Shown: piece by piece, positions 1-10,441 of the stretch
Numbering within the stretch: position 1 is the first letter of the stretch
Layout: each line of letters starts with the position of its first letter
The notes under the pieces: model-generated
The model's database searches: none
The model's input: only the letters and a program-made list of their open reading frames with translations
Told to the model about the DNA's origin: nothing
Translations under genes and position numbers: made by a program
Assembly (NCBI RefSeq): GCF_017656155.1
Contig: NZ_JACDOH010000010.1
Coordinates: 33,697-97,696 of the forward strand
Length of the DNA: 64,000 bases
From: Thermosyntropha sp.
GTDB lineage: Bacteria; Bacillota; Syntrophomonadia; Syntrophomonadales; Syntrophomonadaceae
Reading direction: 5' to 3'

Positions 1-824
1 CTGGTTACGGTAATAAAAAGGTTCCCCCCAAAACTTAAAGCAGATGTAGTCCCTTCTTTTAAATGGGTAGCAAAGGAGCGATCCACAATAAGGCATAAAG
101 CTAAAAGGGAGTTGCCCAAAAGCACCGGCAAAAGCTTTCCTAAAAGGCCTTCTGCATTGAAAGCCGGATATTGGCTCCTTTTAAAAGAAAACCTGTATTT
201 CTCCTTGATTATAGCCGGCAGCTGAATCAGGAACTGTAAAAGCCAACCGGCGGTAGTTACATAGCTTAGAAAGACTACATCGGCTCCTTTCAGGAGCAAA
301 GCCGCGATAATAAGCAGATTAAAAGGTATGCTTATGGCTGCTGCCCATAGAAAACGGCCGTGTACCTGCAGGACGCCTGCGGTAACAAAGGTAAGTGTGA
401 CAAAAAGAAAAGTTGGCATCATAATGCGGGTGGTTATAACTGCAATCTGGGCAGCCTTCCCTTCTATTCCCGGAGCAATAATACGGGCTAAAAAAGGCGC
501 CAAAATAATCCCGGCTATTGACACCAATGTTCCCCAAAAAGTTATGCGGGCATACAGATAAGAGATATAGCGATTGCGTTCCTCTATGCCGGCATGGTTT
601 ATATAGTAAGTAAGGTTGGGTATGTTTATTGATGATAAAGCTGTGCCTACCCCGGAAAAGAAAAGGGCAGGCAGGCTGAATATAGTCTGAAAAACATCAG
701 TTAAAATACTCGTTCCAAATACAGATGCAAAAACTATATCCCGCACAAAACCCAACATTTTTGAAAAAAATATAATCAAGGAAACCCCTATGAAATTTTT
801 ACCGGTCTGTTCACTTTTGTTCAT
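1..824 (-). CDS. murJ: MurJ/MviN-family lipid II flippase (C-terminus cut by window edge)
   Basis: A 274-codon open frame runs off the left edge of the window, so the C-terminal part is missing. The N-terminus (MNKSEQTGKNFIGVSLII, then SKMLGFVRDIVFASVFG and a following D in the next helix) is the MurJ/MviN pattern: an arginine-containing first helix, then about one hydrophobic helix every 30 residues. Family members flip lipid-linked murein precursor across the membrane. The ATG at 824 follows a GGAAGGG ribosome site. It lies 39 bases downstream of csaB, probably in one operon. A MOP-superfamily polysaccharide exporter working with CsaB is the main alternative. I favour MurJ from the N-terminal motif. 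Confidence 0.8.
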   Translation of the reverse strand, partial: MNKSEQTGKNFIGVSLIIFFSKMLGFVRDIVFASVFGTSILTDVFQTIFSLPALFFSGVGTALSSINIPNLTYYINHAGIEERNRYISYLYARITFWGTLVSIAGIILAPFLARIIAPGIEGKAAQIAVITTRIMMPTFLFVTLTFVTAGVLQVHGRFLWAAAISIPFNLLIIAALLLKGADVVFLSYVTTAGWLLQFLIQLPAIIKEKYRFSFKRSQYPAFNAEGLLGKLLPVLLGNSLLALCLIVDRSFATHLKEGTTSALSFGGNLFITVT

Positions 825-863
825 AACAAATCCCTTCCTGCAAAATAGCAAAGATACCCGTTT

Positions 864-1922
864 TTAAAGCAGAGTAAGTGCCAAAGCGACATTCTCTTCC
901 GCTTTTTTTGTTAACTCTTCGGTTTTTTCGTCAATTTTTCTCCTTAAAGTCGGGTCTTCCAATAGGCTTTTCAGCTCTTCTCTTATTTTTGGATTTTTCA
1001 TGTTCAGAGGAGTTAAATCAAATTGTTTCAGAAATGCTTCTACTTTAGGATCATAGGAAATTCCGGCAAACGGAACCCTGCTTATCGCAGCAAAAATCAG
1101 GGAATGCAGCCGCATACCTATAACAAAATGAAGCCTGGAAATCAAAGCCAGATGTTCCCTGCTGCTCAAAGGACGGTCAATAATGTAAGGTCTATGGTTC
1201 ATCAAATCGGCAATCTTTCTCGCTTCCCTGGCATCTTCAGGATAAGATAACGGCATAAAAACTATTTTATAGCCTTTTTCCATTAAATAATCCAGGGCTT
1301 CTGCCAAAGGTTTTTCGTAGCCAGCCAGGTCACTCCAGGGCCTTACTGATACTCCTACAACCGGCATATCAACATTATCTTTTATTTCAAAGAGCAAATC
1401 CTCTCCTATCTTTACATCAGGTTTTAAGCTGAAAACTGGATCAGCGGTAACCTTATAATCCCTCTTTACCCCCAAACTTCGCAGAAATCTGCCTGATTCT
1501 TCATCCCTTAAGGTTATAATATCTACTTTTTCAGCGATAAACCGCATCATAAAGCGGCTTATCTTCCGGTTTAGCGGTCCTATACCCTGGGCATAGAACA
1601 TAACCGGACAGCCCAAGATTTTGGCTAAAGCTACTATACTCAGGTAATACAAGAAAGAGCGCAGGCTGGTTACATCCTGAAATATGCTGCCGCCTCCGCT
1701 TATCAATAAATCAGCTCTTTTGAGCTCTTTTATCACTTTAAAAGGATTCATATAGTAAACAGCAGAAATCCCATGCAGAAGAGAAGTCCGCTGCGGGTTA
1801 CCTGAAAAAACCACAAAATCTATCTCCGGATGTCTGGTCTTTAAAGATGAAGTTATTGCTGAAAGCAATGCTTCATCTCCCGCATTGTCAAATCCGTAAT
1901 ATCCTGAAAGCACAACTCGCAT
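864..1922 (-). CDS. csaB: Polysaccharide pyruvyl transferase CsaB
   Basis: This 352-residue protein opens with MRVVLSGYYGFDNAGDEALL, the glycine-rich signature of the polysaccharide pyruvyl transferase family. CsaB adds pyruvate ketals to a secondary cell-wall polysaccharide, which lets S-layer-homology proteins anchor to the wall. Further typical segments are LLISGGGSIFQDVTS near residue 95 and GMRLHSLIFAAISRVPF near residue 280. Length is normal for the family. It lies directly upstream of the MurJ-like gene, which suits a shared role in envelope assembly. No SLH protein is present in the window. Confidence 0.88.
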   Translation of the reverse strand: MRVVLSGYYGFDNAGDEALLSAITSSLKTRHPEIDFVVFSGNPQRTSLLHGISAVYYMNPFKVIKELKRADLLISGGGSIFQDVTSLRSFLYYLSIVALAKILGCPVMFYAQGIGPLNRKISRFMMRFIAEKVDIITLRDEESGRFLRSLGVKRDYKVTADPVFSLKPDVKIGEDLLFEIKDNVDMPVVGVSVRPWSDLAGYEKPLAEALDYLMEKGYKIVFMPLSYPEDAREARKIADLMNHRPYIIDRPLSSREHLALISRLHFVIGMRLHSLIFAAISRVPFAGISYDPKVEAFLKQFDLTPLNMKNPKIREELKSLLEDPTLRRKIDEKTEELTKKAEENVALALTLL

Positions 1923-1948
1923 ATCCTTAAAAAACTCCCCTGTCCACT

Positions 1949-2128
1949 TTATTTATCTCTTTTCATTTTTATTATCCCAGGTAAAAACAGGCCTGAAAGG
2001 GCAATAACCCCTTTCAATAAGGTTTCCTGCCAAGGATAACGGTTTATAATAAGGTCAAAGCCGAAATAGAAAAAAACTATTATCCCTAAATAAAAGGCCA
2101 AACCTGCTTTAGGCTTATTATTTCTCAT
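1949..2128 (-). CDS. Small two-helix membrane protein, unknown function
   Basis: A 59-residue protein with two hydrophobic stretches (about residues 10-28 and 37-53) and lysine-rich ends, so both ends are likely cytoplasmic. I recognise no family. The ATG at 2128 lies 9 bases after a GAGG site; an in-frame TTG at 2143 has no ribosome site. It sits between the lysS terminator and csaB, 26 bases upstream of csaB, and could be the first gene of the csaB-murJ unit. Real but uncharacterised is the best reading. Confidence 0.5.
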   Translation of the reverse strand: MRNNKPKAGLAFYLGIIVFFYFGFDLIINRYPWQETLLKGVIALSGLFLPGIIKMKRDK

Positions 2129-2202
2129 CTTTCTCAACCTCAAGGTTTATTCTTTTGTATGATATAGCAAAATCATCAAAGGAGCAACTTAAGTTTTTCC
2201 AC

Positions 2203-2245
2203 ATAAAAAAAACAGGACAGGAGTAAAACTTCTCCTTATCCTGCC
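2203..2245 (-). terminator. Rho-independent terminator after lysS
   Basis: Read on the minus strand, CAGGATAAGGAG pairs with CTCCTGTCCTG across a short loop, with one bulge, and is followed by eight T. It closes the greA-lysS unit. Confidence 0.8.
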
Positions 2246-2268
2246 TTAATATCGCATAAGCTTCATTT

Positions 2269-3819
<1,551 letters not shown>

Positions 3820-3824
3820 TCATT

Positions 3825-4304
3825 TTATCTTTCTACATTTAATATTTCATATTTTATGATTCCTGCCGGAGCTTCAACTTCTACTATATCTCCTTTTTTC
3901 TTGCCTATAACTGCTCTTCCTACGGGAGATTCATCTGATATTTTGCCATCTTTAATTTTAGATTCTACGGAAGCTACTATGGTAACCGTAAACTCCCTTC
4001 CACGTTCCAAATCTCTCAAAGTCACCCTAGAGCCCAAACTTACTGTCCCTACTGCAATATCGCTGTCTTCAATCAGTCTGGCATTTTTCAAGGTTTTTTC
4101 CAAACTTGCTATTCTGCCTTCAATAAATGCCTGTTCATTTTTGGCATCTTCATACTCTGAATTTTCGGAAATATCACCGAAGGCAATAGCTTGTTTTATT
4201 CTTTCTGCAACCTCTTCCCTCTTTACTGATTTTAAATACTCAAGCTCATCCTCCAACTTTTTAAGCCCTTCTTTGGTTAAGATAACTTCTTTTCCCTCTG
4301 CCAT
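3825..4304 (-). CDS. greA: Transcription elongation factor GreA
   Basis: GreA (159 residues) rescues backtracked RNA polymerase by stimulating cleavage of the nascent transcript. The N-terminal coiled coil ([18 protein letters not shown], then [19 protein letters not shown] with the acidic tip) and the C-terminal globular domain ending [20 protein letters not shown] are typical. The ATG follows GGGAG. It lies upstream of lysS and downstream of a terminator-like hairpin. Confidence 0.96.
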   Translation of the reverse strand: MAEGKEVILTKEGLKKLEDELEYLKSVKREEVAERIKQAIAFGDISENSEYEDAKNEQAFIEGRIASLEKTLKNARLIEDSDIAVGTVSLGSRVTLRDLERGREFTVTIVASVESKIKDGKISDESPVGRAVIGKKKGDIVEVEAPAGIIKYEILNVER

Positions 4305-4324
4305 CTAATCGCTCCCATCGTTAA

Positions 4325-4356
4325 TAATTTATAAAAGCGAGTCCCCCGCTCGCTTC
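4325..4356 (-). terminator. Hairpin terminator before greA
   Basis: On the minus strand AAGCGAG and CTCGCTT form a seven-base stem around a G-rich loop, followed by TTATAAATT. It lies between the upstream gene pair and greA. The tail is only moderately T-rich, so it may be leaky. Confidence 0.55.
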
Positions 4357-4438
4357 ACGTCCACCTATATATAAATATAAGCTGCAGCTGCCTGCAGTCA
4401 TATTTTTACTTCAATATCTTTATGGTATTATATAGACC

Positions 4439-5344
4439 TCATATAGCCTTGTCAAGAAATATATCCCATAAACCTACTCTCTCCCCTAATTCTTTAAGTT
4501 TTACAAATAGCTTCCCCATCCCAGATTCCAGGTTTTCTTCTCCATTAGAAGGCAAAATTCCTGCCAATTTTAAAAGACATGCCTCAAAAACCGGGGCCAG
4601 GCAGGACAGGCAGGTATTGATGCCGTTTCGCCTTAACTCCTCTTCTATATCGGGAACCAGTTCGGTTGTATTATTGCCGTATTCCAAAGCATAAATTCCG
4701 GGCGATTTTATTCTAAAATCCCGTGCCACACTGTCAAAAAACAGAATTAAATCCCCTTTTTCCCAATTATCGGGGTTTATATAGCTGGAGCTTAAAGTAT
4801 ACCCTTTCTCATAAAAAAATTTATAGGCTAAAACCTCATTTTCTTCTGGACATGTATTCTGGAGTGAAACAGGCACCCCATATTTCAAAAATTCTTCAAT
4901 AAATTCAGCCTGGTAATTATTCTTCCCTACAATAATCAAACGATTTACTTCTTTATGGGAAAGATAATCCTCGGTCATTTTCAAAGCTAAGGCTTTTATA
5001 AAATTATCCCCAAAGGTGAGCGGAAAATTATCGGATAATTCAAGAAGTTCTGGCTTAAATCTCCGGTCAACTGCAAGTATATTTAACTCATATTCACTTA
5101 TAATATTTATAGCTTTATCTATTATTTCATGTCTCTTTATCGGAGCCAAAATTTTAAAATTTTGCCTTCCTAATACTAATTTTACAGTGCAGCCCTTCTT
5201 GTCAATATACGGCAGGTATAACAGCCTTTCTAACCGGGGTGAAAAAAAAAGAGGAGTCAGTCTATCCAAGAAAAACTTTTGATAGACAATTCCTCTTTTA
5301 TCTTTTTCATTTAAACTGAAAAAAGCAAAATCCAATTTAAGCAT
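4439..5344 (-). CDS. Conserved-looking protein of unknown function, coupled to the upstream gene
   Basis: A protein of about 301 residues that I cannot assign. It has no membrane segment. There is a loose cysteine group near the C-terminus (TCLSCLAPVFEACLLK) and a run of hydrophobic strand-like segments (NRLIIVGKNN, GDLILFFDS) that suggests an alpha/beta domain. The ATG at 5344 has GGAGAG upstream and overlaps the stop of the preceding gene by eight bases (ATGCTTAA). A TTG at 5362 is less likely. The overlap implies translational coupling with the gene at 5337-6251. Confidence 0.7.
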   Translation of the reverse strand: MLKLDFAFFSLNEKDKRGIVYQKFFLDRLTPLFFSPRLERLLYLPYIDKKGCTVKLVLGRQNFKILAPIKRHEIIDKAINIISEYELNILAVDRRFKPELLELSDNFPLTFGDNFIKALALKMTEDYLSHKEVNRLIIVGKNNYQAEFIEEFLKYGVPVSLQNTCPEENEVLAYKFFYEKGYTLSSSYINPDNWEKGDLILFFDSVARDFRIKSPGIYALEYGNNTTELVPDIEEELRRNGINTCLSCLAPVFEACLLKLAGILPSNGEENLESGMGKLFVKLKELGERVGLWDIFLDKAI

Positions 5345-6251
5345 CAAATCTCTCCAAATCAACTACTCCCGGTTTCAAATCGAGCTCCCTTAACATGGCA
5401 TAATAATCCTCCGGGGCAATCTGATCTAAAGGCTTCTTCATCAAGGTAACCATTAAGGCTTCAATTACATTAGTCCCGAAAGACCTTCCGCCCATATCAG
5501 GAGTAGTTGTAATAACCTTGCTTATTCCCCTCTCCTTTAAGAGCTTCATGTCATCCCGGGTAGTAGTATTAGTTATTACTATCTGTCCGCTCAGCCTTTC
5601 CGGAAGATAGCGACGGATATAGTTAAAATCTCCGGCTAAAACATCTGCTTTATAATAATATTTAGAGTGTTTAGGAATTATGTCATTCTGTTTATCCCCT
5701 GTAGGATAAATTTTATCAAAAGGAAGTCTAACTACAAAAGGTGCAGCTATGCTTCCTACAATGCGCAGGGTTTTAAGCGAATGAAGAGGTAGCGGAATCC
5801 CCACCGTGTAGATAAAATCTCCCAAAGTAAGCCTGGCTCCTACCTGTTCAAAGGCTTCTGCCATGCCGAAACGGTCAACCGCACATACCATCAGGACATT
5901 TTTCCCTCTAAGGTCAACAATTCCTTTTTCCTGGATCTCAAGAATACACTTGCGTTCCAGGGTATTCTTAAGTCCGCTGCCGTCTACTATGGGGGTTTTC
6001 TTAGCTGCTGCCACCAAACGCTTAGCATCCTTTATAGTATATCTCTTGCCAGCAATATAGACATAAAGGTCAATTCCTCCCATGCCAAAGGCATCAACCT
6101 TGCCGTCGTTCTCTTCAATAAGGCTTATAGCCTTGGCAAAATCCCCATCAGTTCCTATCCTTTCAATTCGGAAACTTTCACCCATAAACTCTGTTTCAAA
6201 GGCATGGTCTCTCTTTGAAGAACCCAAACTTACGCTCAATATATGCTTCAT
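5337..6251 (-). CDS. Quinate 5-dehydrogenase-like protein (family name only)
   Basis: A 304-residue soluble protein starting MKHILSVSLGSSKRDHAFET. Homologues in Clostridia are commonly named quinate 5-dehydrogenase, but I know of no firm biochemical support and see no classical Rossmann glycine motif at the N-terminus. Notable segments are FGMGGIDLYVYIAGKRY near residue 55 and MVCAVDRFGMAEAFEQVGAR near residue 120. The ATG has AGGAGG upstream. It is preceded by an HTH regulator gene and overlaps the next gene, so the three probably form one operon. Confidence 0.75.
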   Translation of the reverse strand: MKHILSVSLGSSKRDHAFETEFMGESFRIERIGTDGDFAKAISLIEENDGKVDAFGMGGIDLYVYIAGKRYTIKDAKRLVAAAKKTPIVDGSGLKNTLERKCILEIQEKGIVDLRGKNVLMVCAVDRFGMAEAFEQVGARLTLGDFIYTVGIPLPLHSLKTLRIVGSIAAPFVVRLPFDKIYPTGDKQNDIIPKHSKYYYKADVLAGDFNYIRRYLPERLSGQIVITNTTTRDDMKLLKERGISKVITTTPDMGGRSFGTNVIEALMVTLMKKPLDQIAPEDYYAMLRELDLKPGVVDLERFDA

Positions 6252-6296
6252 TATTCATTTGCCTCCTTTTTAACTTAAAAACTGTTTTCTATATCG

Positions 6297-6827
6297 TCAG
6301 CGGGCATTTTTCAACATCCGTAAAATCTTTTCAATTTCCTGCGGGTCTACCCACTTGTCTTCAGTAATAGGTGAGGTTCCTATTTCAACTGAAATAACCT
6401 GCCCGGTCAAAACTCCTTCCATCAATTTTATCCGCTCATCTGAACCAATGCATATAACCACATCAAAGCTGCGAAATCTGGCAATTAAATCCATAAGCTC
6501 ATTCAAAAGCTCCCGCCCGCTGCGCTCTTTAATAAAATTCTGCCTTTCCTCCTCGGTCATAAGCAGAATATGATCTACACCTTCCCGCCTTAAAATATTC
6601 TCAATCTCTTCCTTGTTTTTAACAGGAAAACCTACACAGGCAATCGACTGCCCCTTGCGCAGTTCGCCGATACTTTCCAAGCGGGAAATAAAAGTACGGT
6701 CAATATTAAGTTTTTCAGCCACTTCCTGTTGGGATAAACCTTTAGAACGCATGAGCAAAGCCTTCTGCAAAACCTTTTCGATCTTCTGCCAACTTATAAT
6801 CTTATCCTGAATCCGGTAAAAATCCAC
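6297..6827 (-). CDS. XRE-type helix-turn-helix transcriptional regulator
   Basis: A 176-residue protein with an N-terminal helix-turn-helix (LSQQEVAEKLNIDRTFISRL, about residues 31-50) and a C-terminal domain of about 110 residues without a recognised ligand site. The GTG at 6827 follows GGAGGTG. It heads a likely operon with the next two genes. Two tandem palindromes lie between its promoter and start codon, which suggests autoregulation. The second domain (ACVGFPVKNKEEIENILRRE and VVICIGSDERIKLMEGVL) may sense a metabolite. Confidence 0.82.
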   Translation of the reverse strand: MDFYRIQDKIISWQKIEKVLQKALLMRSKGLSQQEVAEKLNIDRTFISRLESIGELRKGQSIACVGFPVKNKEEIENILRREGVDHILLMTEEERQNFIKERSGRELLNELMDLIARFRSFDVVICIGSDERIKLMEGVLTGQVISVEIGTSPITEDKWVDPQEIEKILRMLKNAR

Positions 6828-6879
6828 CCCTTCACCTCCACCTTTCGCTGTACACCAAGCAAATCAGCTTTGCAACCTG

Positions 6880-6901
6880 TTGCGCACAAAATTGTTCACA
6901 A
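6880..6901 (-). promoter_or_regulatory. Tandem palindromic operator candidate
   Basis: Read on the minus strand, TTGTGAACAA and TTGTGCGCAA are spaced with a 12-base period just downstream of a promoter and upstream of the HTH gene. Position and symmetry fit an operator. The regulator is inferred, not shown. Confidence 0.45.
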
Positions 6902-6915
6902 ATTGTTTTCCAATT

Positions 6916-6944
6916 ATTTTAGCATCTTCAAAAAAACTTGGCAA
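6916..6944 (-). promoter_or_regulatory. Sigma-A-type promoter for the HTH operon
   Basis: On the minus strand, TTGCCA (6944-6939) and TAAAAT (6921-6916) are separated by 17 bases. Both hexamers are near consensus. Confidence 0.5.
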
Positions 6945-6961
6945 GCAGGTCTAAAGGCAAT

Positions 6962-6992
6962 AAAAAAGACAGCCTAAACTTTTTGCTGTCTT
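6962..6992 (-). terminator. Terminator after dusB
   Basis: On the minus strand, AAGACAGC and GCTGTCTT form a stem directly after the dusB stop, followed by TTTTTTA. A clear intrinsic terminator closing the coaX-dusB unit. Confidence 0.85.
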
Positions 6993-7947
6993 AAGTCAGA
7001 GATTTAAGTAAATTTATTATCTCCTCTTTAGAGGTGAGCCGGTTTATTTCTTCTCTTATTTTAGCTGCCCCCCGCATGCCTTTTATATACCAGGCCAGGT
7101 GCTTGCGCATCTCCCGCACTGCCACGGCCTCTCCTTTAAAATAGCAGGCCAGTTCCAAATGTTTTATGGCAACCTCTACTTTTTCTTCCCATGAAGGAGG
7201 AGGAATTACCCTTCCATTTTCAATGAGTTCTACGGCTTCACGAAAAATAAAGGGGTTTCCCATCGCTCCCCTTCCTATCATAACCGCGTCACAGCCGGTA
7301 GATTCAAGCATCCTTAAGGCATCTTCCGCCTTCCATATGTCTCCATTTCCTATGACCGGGACTGATAAATGTTTTTTAAGCATCTTTATGCTTTCCCAGT
7401 CAGCCTTTCCTGAGTAAAACTGGTTTCGGGTTCTTCCGTGCAGGGTTACGGCTGAAGCCCCTTCTTCTTCAGCTATAGCTCCTAACTCCAGATAGTTAAT
7501 GTTATTTTCGTCCCATCCTCGCCTCATCTTTACGGTAACCGGAACTTGGACCACCGAAATCACTTCTCTTATTATCCTGCGTGCCCGGGGAAGATCAAGC
7601 ATTAAAGCGGCTCCTTCCCCATTTTTTACAATTTTAGGAGCTGGACAGCCCATATTTATATCAATAATGTCTGCTCCCATATTCTCAACTTTTAAAGCGG
7701 CTTTAGCCATATACTCCGGATCAGAGCCAAATATCTGCACGGCAATCGGCTTTTCTTCCCCGGATATATCTGCGATCTCCTTGGTTTTTGCCTGTTCGTA
7801 AAAAAGCCCCATATCACTTATCATTTCAGTAAAAACCAGACCGCAGCCGAAGGATTTGATGACTATACGGAATGCTTTATCGGTGACTCCTGCTAAAGGT
7901 GCCGATACTACCCGGTTTTTTATTTCCACTTTACCAATTTTAAACAT
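6991..7947 (-). CDS. dusB: tRNA-dihydrouridine synthase DusB
   Basis: A flavin enzyme that reduces uridine to dihydrouridine in the D-loop of tRNA. It is 318 residues, normal for DusB. Key segments are APLAGVTDKAFR at residues 16-27, the catalytic cysteine C101 in INMGCPAPKI, and VKMRRGWD near residue 138. The FMN-binding TIM barrel ends with GNGDIWKAEDA and IGRGAMGNPFIF. It starts one base after the coaX stop, so the two are tightly coupled. Neighbours dusB and lysS also occur close together in Bacillus. Confidence 0.95.
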   Translation of the reverse strand: MFKIGKVEIKNRVVSAPLAGVTDKAFRIVIKSFGCGLVFTEMISDMGLFYEQAKTKEIADISGEEKPIAVQIFGSDPEYMAKAALKVENMGADIIDINMGCPAPKIVKNGEGAALMLDLPRARRIIREVISVVQVPVTVKMRRGWDENNINYLELGAIAEEEGASAVTLHGRTRNQFYSGKADWESIKMLKKHLSVPVIGNGDIWKAEDALRMLESTGCDAVMIGRGAMGNPFIFREAVELIENGRVIPPPSWEEKVEVAIKHLELACYFKGEAVAVREMRKHLAWYIKGMRGAAKIREEINRLTSKEEIINLLKSLT

Positions 7948-7948
7948 T

Positions 7949-8716
7949 TTACCCCCTGTTTAATTCATAGATTAATCTGAGTCCATCCAAAGTCAGAAAC
8001 TCATCAATTACATCAATCATTTTCGTCTCTTTGGCAATGACAGTAGCCAGCCCGCCGGTAGCTATTACTTTAGGATTTCCTTTCAGCTCTTCCTTCATTC
8101 GCTTAACAATGCCTTCAACCTGTCCTACAAAACCATAAATTATTCCTGCCTGCATACTTGCCACAGTATTGCGGGCTATTACCTGTTTAGGCTTAACCAA
8201 TTCAACACGTGGCAGCTTGGCTGCCCTGGCCACCAATGCTTCCATCGATATCCTTATCCCGGGAGCAATTGCTCCTCCAAGATATTCTGCCTTCTCGCTA
8301 ACCGCACAAAAAGTAGTTGCAGTACCAAAATCTATTATAATAAGGGGGCCGCCATATTTATGATAAGCAGCCACCGCATTTACAACCCGGTCGGCTCCGA
8401 CTTCCCGCGGATTTTCATATTTAATGGCCAGCCCGGTCTTTATCCCCGGTTCTACTATCAAAGGCTTACAGGAAAAATATTTGCGGCACATAATATCCAT
8501 TTCCATCATCAAGGTGGGAACCACAGAAGATATTACCACTGCGCTTATCTGGCTCATCTTAAGATGGCTGTGTTCAAAAAGCGCCATTATAAGCATTCCA
8601 TATTCATCAGCCGTCCGCAAGGTATCAGTCCTAAGGCGCCAGTGGGTAAGCAGTTTTTCGCCTTCATAAACTCCTATAACCATGTTGGTATTGCCTATAT
8701 CAAAAACCAAAATCAT
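7949..8716 (-). CDS. coaX: Type III pantothenate kinase
   Basis: Phosphorylates pantothenate, the first step from vitamin B5 to coenzyme A. The protein (255 residues) has the ASKHA-fold motifs of Coa[13 protein letters not shown] at residues 5-16, [12 protein letters not shown] near residue 106 and [13 protein letters not shown] near residue 126. The ATG follows GGAGGGG. The panBCD genes that make pantothenate lie about 6 kb upstream on the same strand. In many Firmicutes birA precedes coaX; no birA is present here. Confidence 0.95.
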   Translation of the reverse strand: MILVFDIGNTNMVIGVYEGEKLLTHWRLRTDTLRTADEYGMLIMALFEHSHLKMSQISAVVISSVVPTLMMEMDIMCRKYFSCKPLIVEPGIKTGLAIKYENPREVGADRVVNAVAAYHKYGGPLIIIDFGTATTFCAVSEKAEYLGGAIAPGIRISMEALVARAAKLPRVELVKPKQVIARNTVASMQAGIIYGFVGQVEGIVKRMKEELKGNPKVIATGGLATVIAKETKMIDVIDEFLTLDGLRLIYELNRG

Positions 8717-8732
8717 ACCTTCCCCTCCATCT

Positions 8733-9689
8733 TCAATCCCGCCAGGATTTTATTCCTTTCACCGTCTCAGCGGCATAAACTGCCCGCAAAACCGCCCTGG
8801 CTAAGGCTTCTGCCGCTAAATATCCGGCTATATTTACATCTGCTTCCACTTCACCGGTCGCTAAAGCAAATACCGTATCCCCATCATAGTTAGTATGCAC
8901 TGGCCTTATAACCTTGGCAAGTCCGTTATGTGCCATCTGGGCCATTTTATTGGCCTGGATTTTATTAAATTTGGCATTGCAGGCAACCACCGCAATGGTA
9001 GTATTAGTTAAAACTTCCCCCTCTACCTTTATCCCGCTTAAAGCTTGAAAAGTCCGACAGCTGCCGACTATAACCCCGTTATCATCCCTGACTCCGGCCA
9101 CAATTCTTCCTTTTTCCGGGTCAAAGACATCGCCAAAGGCATTTACCGCAACTATGGCTCCTACCGTAAGCCCATTGTTTAAAGTAATCGACCAGGTGCC
9201 CATTCCTCCTTTGGTGCTGTTGACATAGCCCCTGAGCTTGCCAATCGTCGCCCCCGTCCCTGCCCCAACATTCCCTTCGCGGACTTCTTTTCCCGCCTTT
9301 TTGCAGGCTAAATAGCCCATTTTTCGGTCAGGACGGACTTTAGGATTTCCCACCCCCAAATCATACAAAACAGCTGCCGGCACTATGGGGACTATCGCCG
9401 TACTGGTCTTATGCCCAATTTCCTCTTCTTCCAAATATTCCATAACACCACAGGCTGCATCCAGACCAAATGCGCTGCCACCGGCTAAAAGCACAGCATG
9501 TACTCTTTCCACCGCATTAAGCGGAGACAGCAAATCAGTTTCCCGGGTGCCAGGTGCAGAACCTCTAACATCAACTCCGCATACGGCTCCTTCCCTCCCG
9601 GTCAATATAACAGTGCAACCTGTCAAAGCATCCAGATCCTCCACCGATCCCACAGTAATCCCTTTTACGTCGGTAATTGAATTAGCCAT
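8733..9689 (-). CDS. P1-family (S58) Ntn-type peptidase/amidohydrolase
   Basis: A 318-residue member of the DmpA/NylC family, which self-cleave to expose an N-terminal nucleophile. [20 protein letters not shown] (66-85) and [18 protein letters not shown] (138-155) are family hallmarks. The Asn229-Thr230 pair in LTNTTIAVV resembles the Asn/Thr self-cleavage site I recall for NylC, so two chains of about 229 and 89 residues are expected (inference). Substrates for genomic relatives are mostly unknown. The ATG follows GAGGGGAAG. The neighbours bioY and coaX give no direct hint of a substrate. Confidence 0.85.
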   Translation of the reverse strand: MANSITDVKGITVGSVEDLDALTGCTVILTGREGAVCGVDVRGSAPGTRETDLLSPLNAVERVHAVLLAGGSAFGLDAACGVMEYLEEEEIGHKTSTAIVPIVPAAVLYDLGVGNPKVRPDRKMGYLACKKAGKEVREGNVGAGTGATIGKLRGYVNSTKGGMGTWSITLNNGLTVGAIVAVNAFGDVFDPEKGRIVAGVRDDNGVIVGSCRTFQALSGIKVEGEVLTNTTIAVVACNAKFNKIQANKMAQMAHNGLAKVIRPVHTNYDGDTVFALATGEVEADVNIAGYLAAEALARAVLRAVYAAETVKGIKSWRD

Positions 9690-9735
9690 ACCCTCACTTC
9701 CCCTCTCAAATAAGCTCCTACTCGCGTCCTTTCAT

Positions 9736-10305
9736 TTATTCATTATCAAATTCTCTCTTTAAATCCATTCTCCTGCTTAATTCGACAGCCAAAAATGCTG
9801 CTACAACTACTTTTAAGAGATCAAAGGTTATAAAAGGAAAAAAGCCAATCTTCAATACCTGCATTACATTTAGAGCTTTGCCCATATACAGATTAAGGAT
9901 AACATACATATAGGGAAGTCCTATTATATACAAGATTGCTACCCCGATTATGCCTGCAGCTAAAAAGTTTGTCAAATTCGTGCGGCGAATAAGTTTAGAC
10001 TGCACCCAAGCCGCTGCGGGAAAAGCTAAGATAAATCCAAAACTCGGCTTAAGAACATAGGCAATTCCGCCATATGGAGGAGAAGAAAAAACCGGCATAC
10101 CTATGAGACCTAAAAGCATATAAGCCAACATGCTTAAAAAAGCGGCATTAGGACTTAAAATACAGGCCGCAAGCAGCATAATAAATGGCTGCAGACTAAA
10201 AGGAATAATCACTACCGGCTGAAAAACCCGCACCAGAATAGTAACTACACACATGAGGGCAGTAAACAAAGCTGCCATTACCAGTTCTCTAGTTGAAATC
10301 TTCAC
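9736..10305 (-). CDS. bioY: BioY biotin transporter S component
   Basis: BioY binds biotin in the membrane and imports it, alone or with a shared ECF energy module. The 189-residue sequence is almost all hydrophobic helices (about six) and carries family segments FSLQPFIMLLAACILSP (36-52), MLLGLIGMPVF, GGIAYVLKPSFGFILAF and a C-terminal helix pair. No ECF ATPase or T component is in the window. The GTG start follows GGGAGAGG. A BirA-type operator covers its promoter, so expression should fall when biotin is ample. Confidence 0.93.
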   Translation of the reverse strand: MKISTRELVMAALFTALMCVVTILVRVFQPVVIIPFSLQPFIMLLAACILSPNAAFLSMLAYMLLGLIGMPVFSSPPYGGIAYVLKPSFGFILAFPAAAWVQSKLIRRTNLTNFLAAGIIGVAILYIIGLPYMYVILNLYMGKALNVMQVLKIGFFPFITFDLLKVVVAAFLAVELSRRMDLKREFDNE

Positions 10306-10326
10306 TGTTAACCTCTCCCTTCACAT

Positions 10327-10358
10327 TTGTTAACTAAACAGCAATATTAGGTTAACAA
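10327..10358. promoter_or_regulatory. BirA-type biotin operator
   Basis: TTGTTAACT (10327-10335) and GGTTAACAA (10350-10358) form an inverted repeat with a 14-base gap, matching the Firmicute BirA site pattern TTGTTAACC-N14/15-GGTTAACAA as I recall it. It overlaps the -10 region of the bioY promoter, the expected place for repression. Confidence 0.8.
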
Positions 10359-10377
10359 TGTCCCTTTGCTATGTCAA
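10349..10377 (-). promoter_or_regulatory. bioY promoter
   Basis: On the minus strand a perfect TTGACA (10377-10372) is followed after 17 bases by TAACCT (10354-10349), a weak -10 element lying inside the BirA-type operator. Confidence 0.6.
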
Positions 10378-10441
10378 CATTTTATCCGCAATTATACCGG
10401 AATGCTGTATACATAGATTCATAAATTTAAACATTTCCTCC

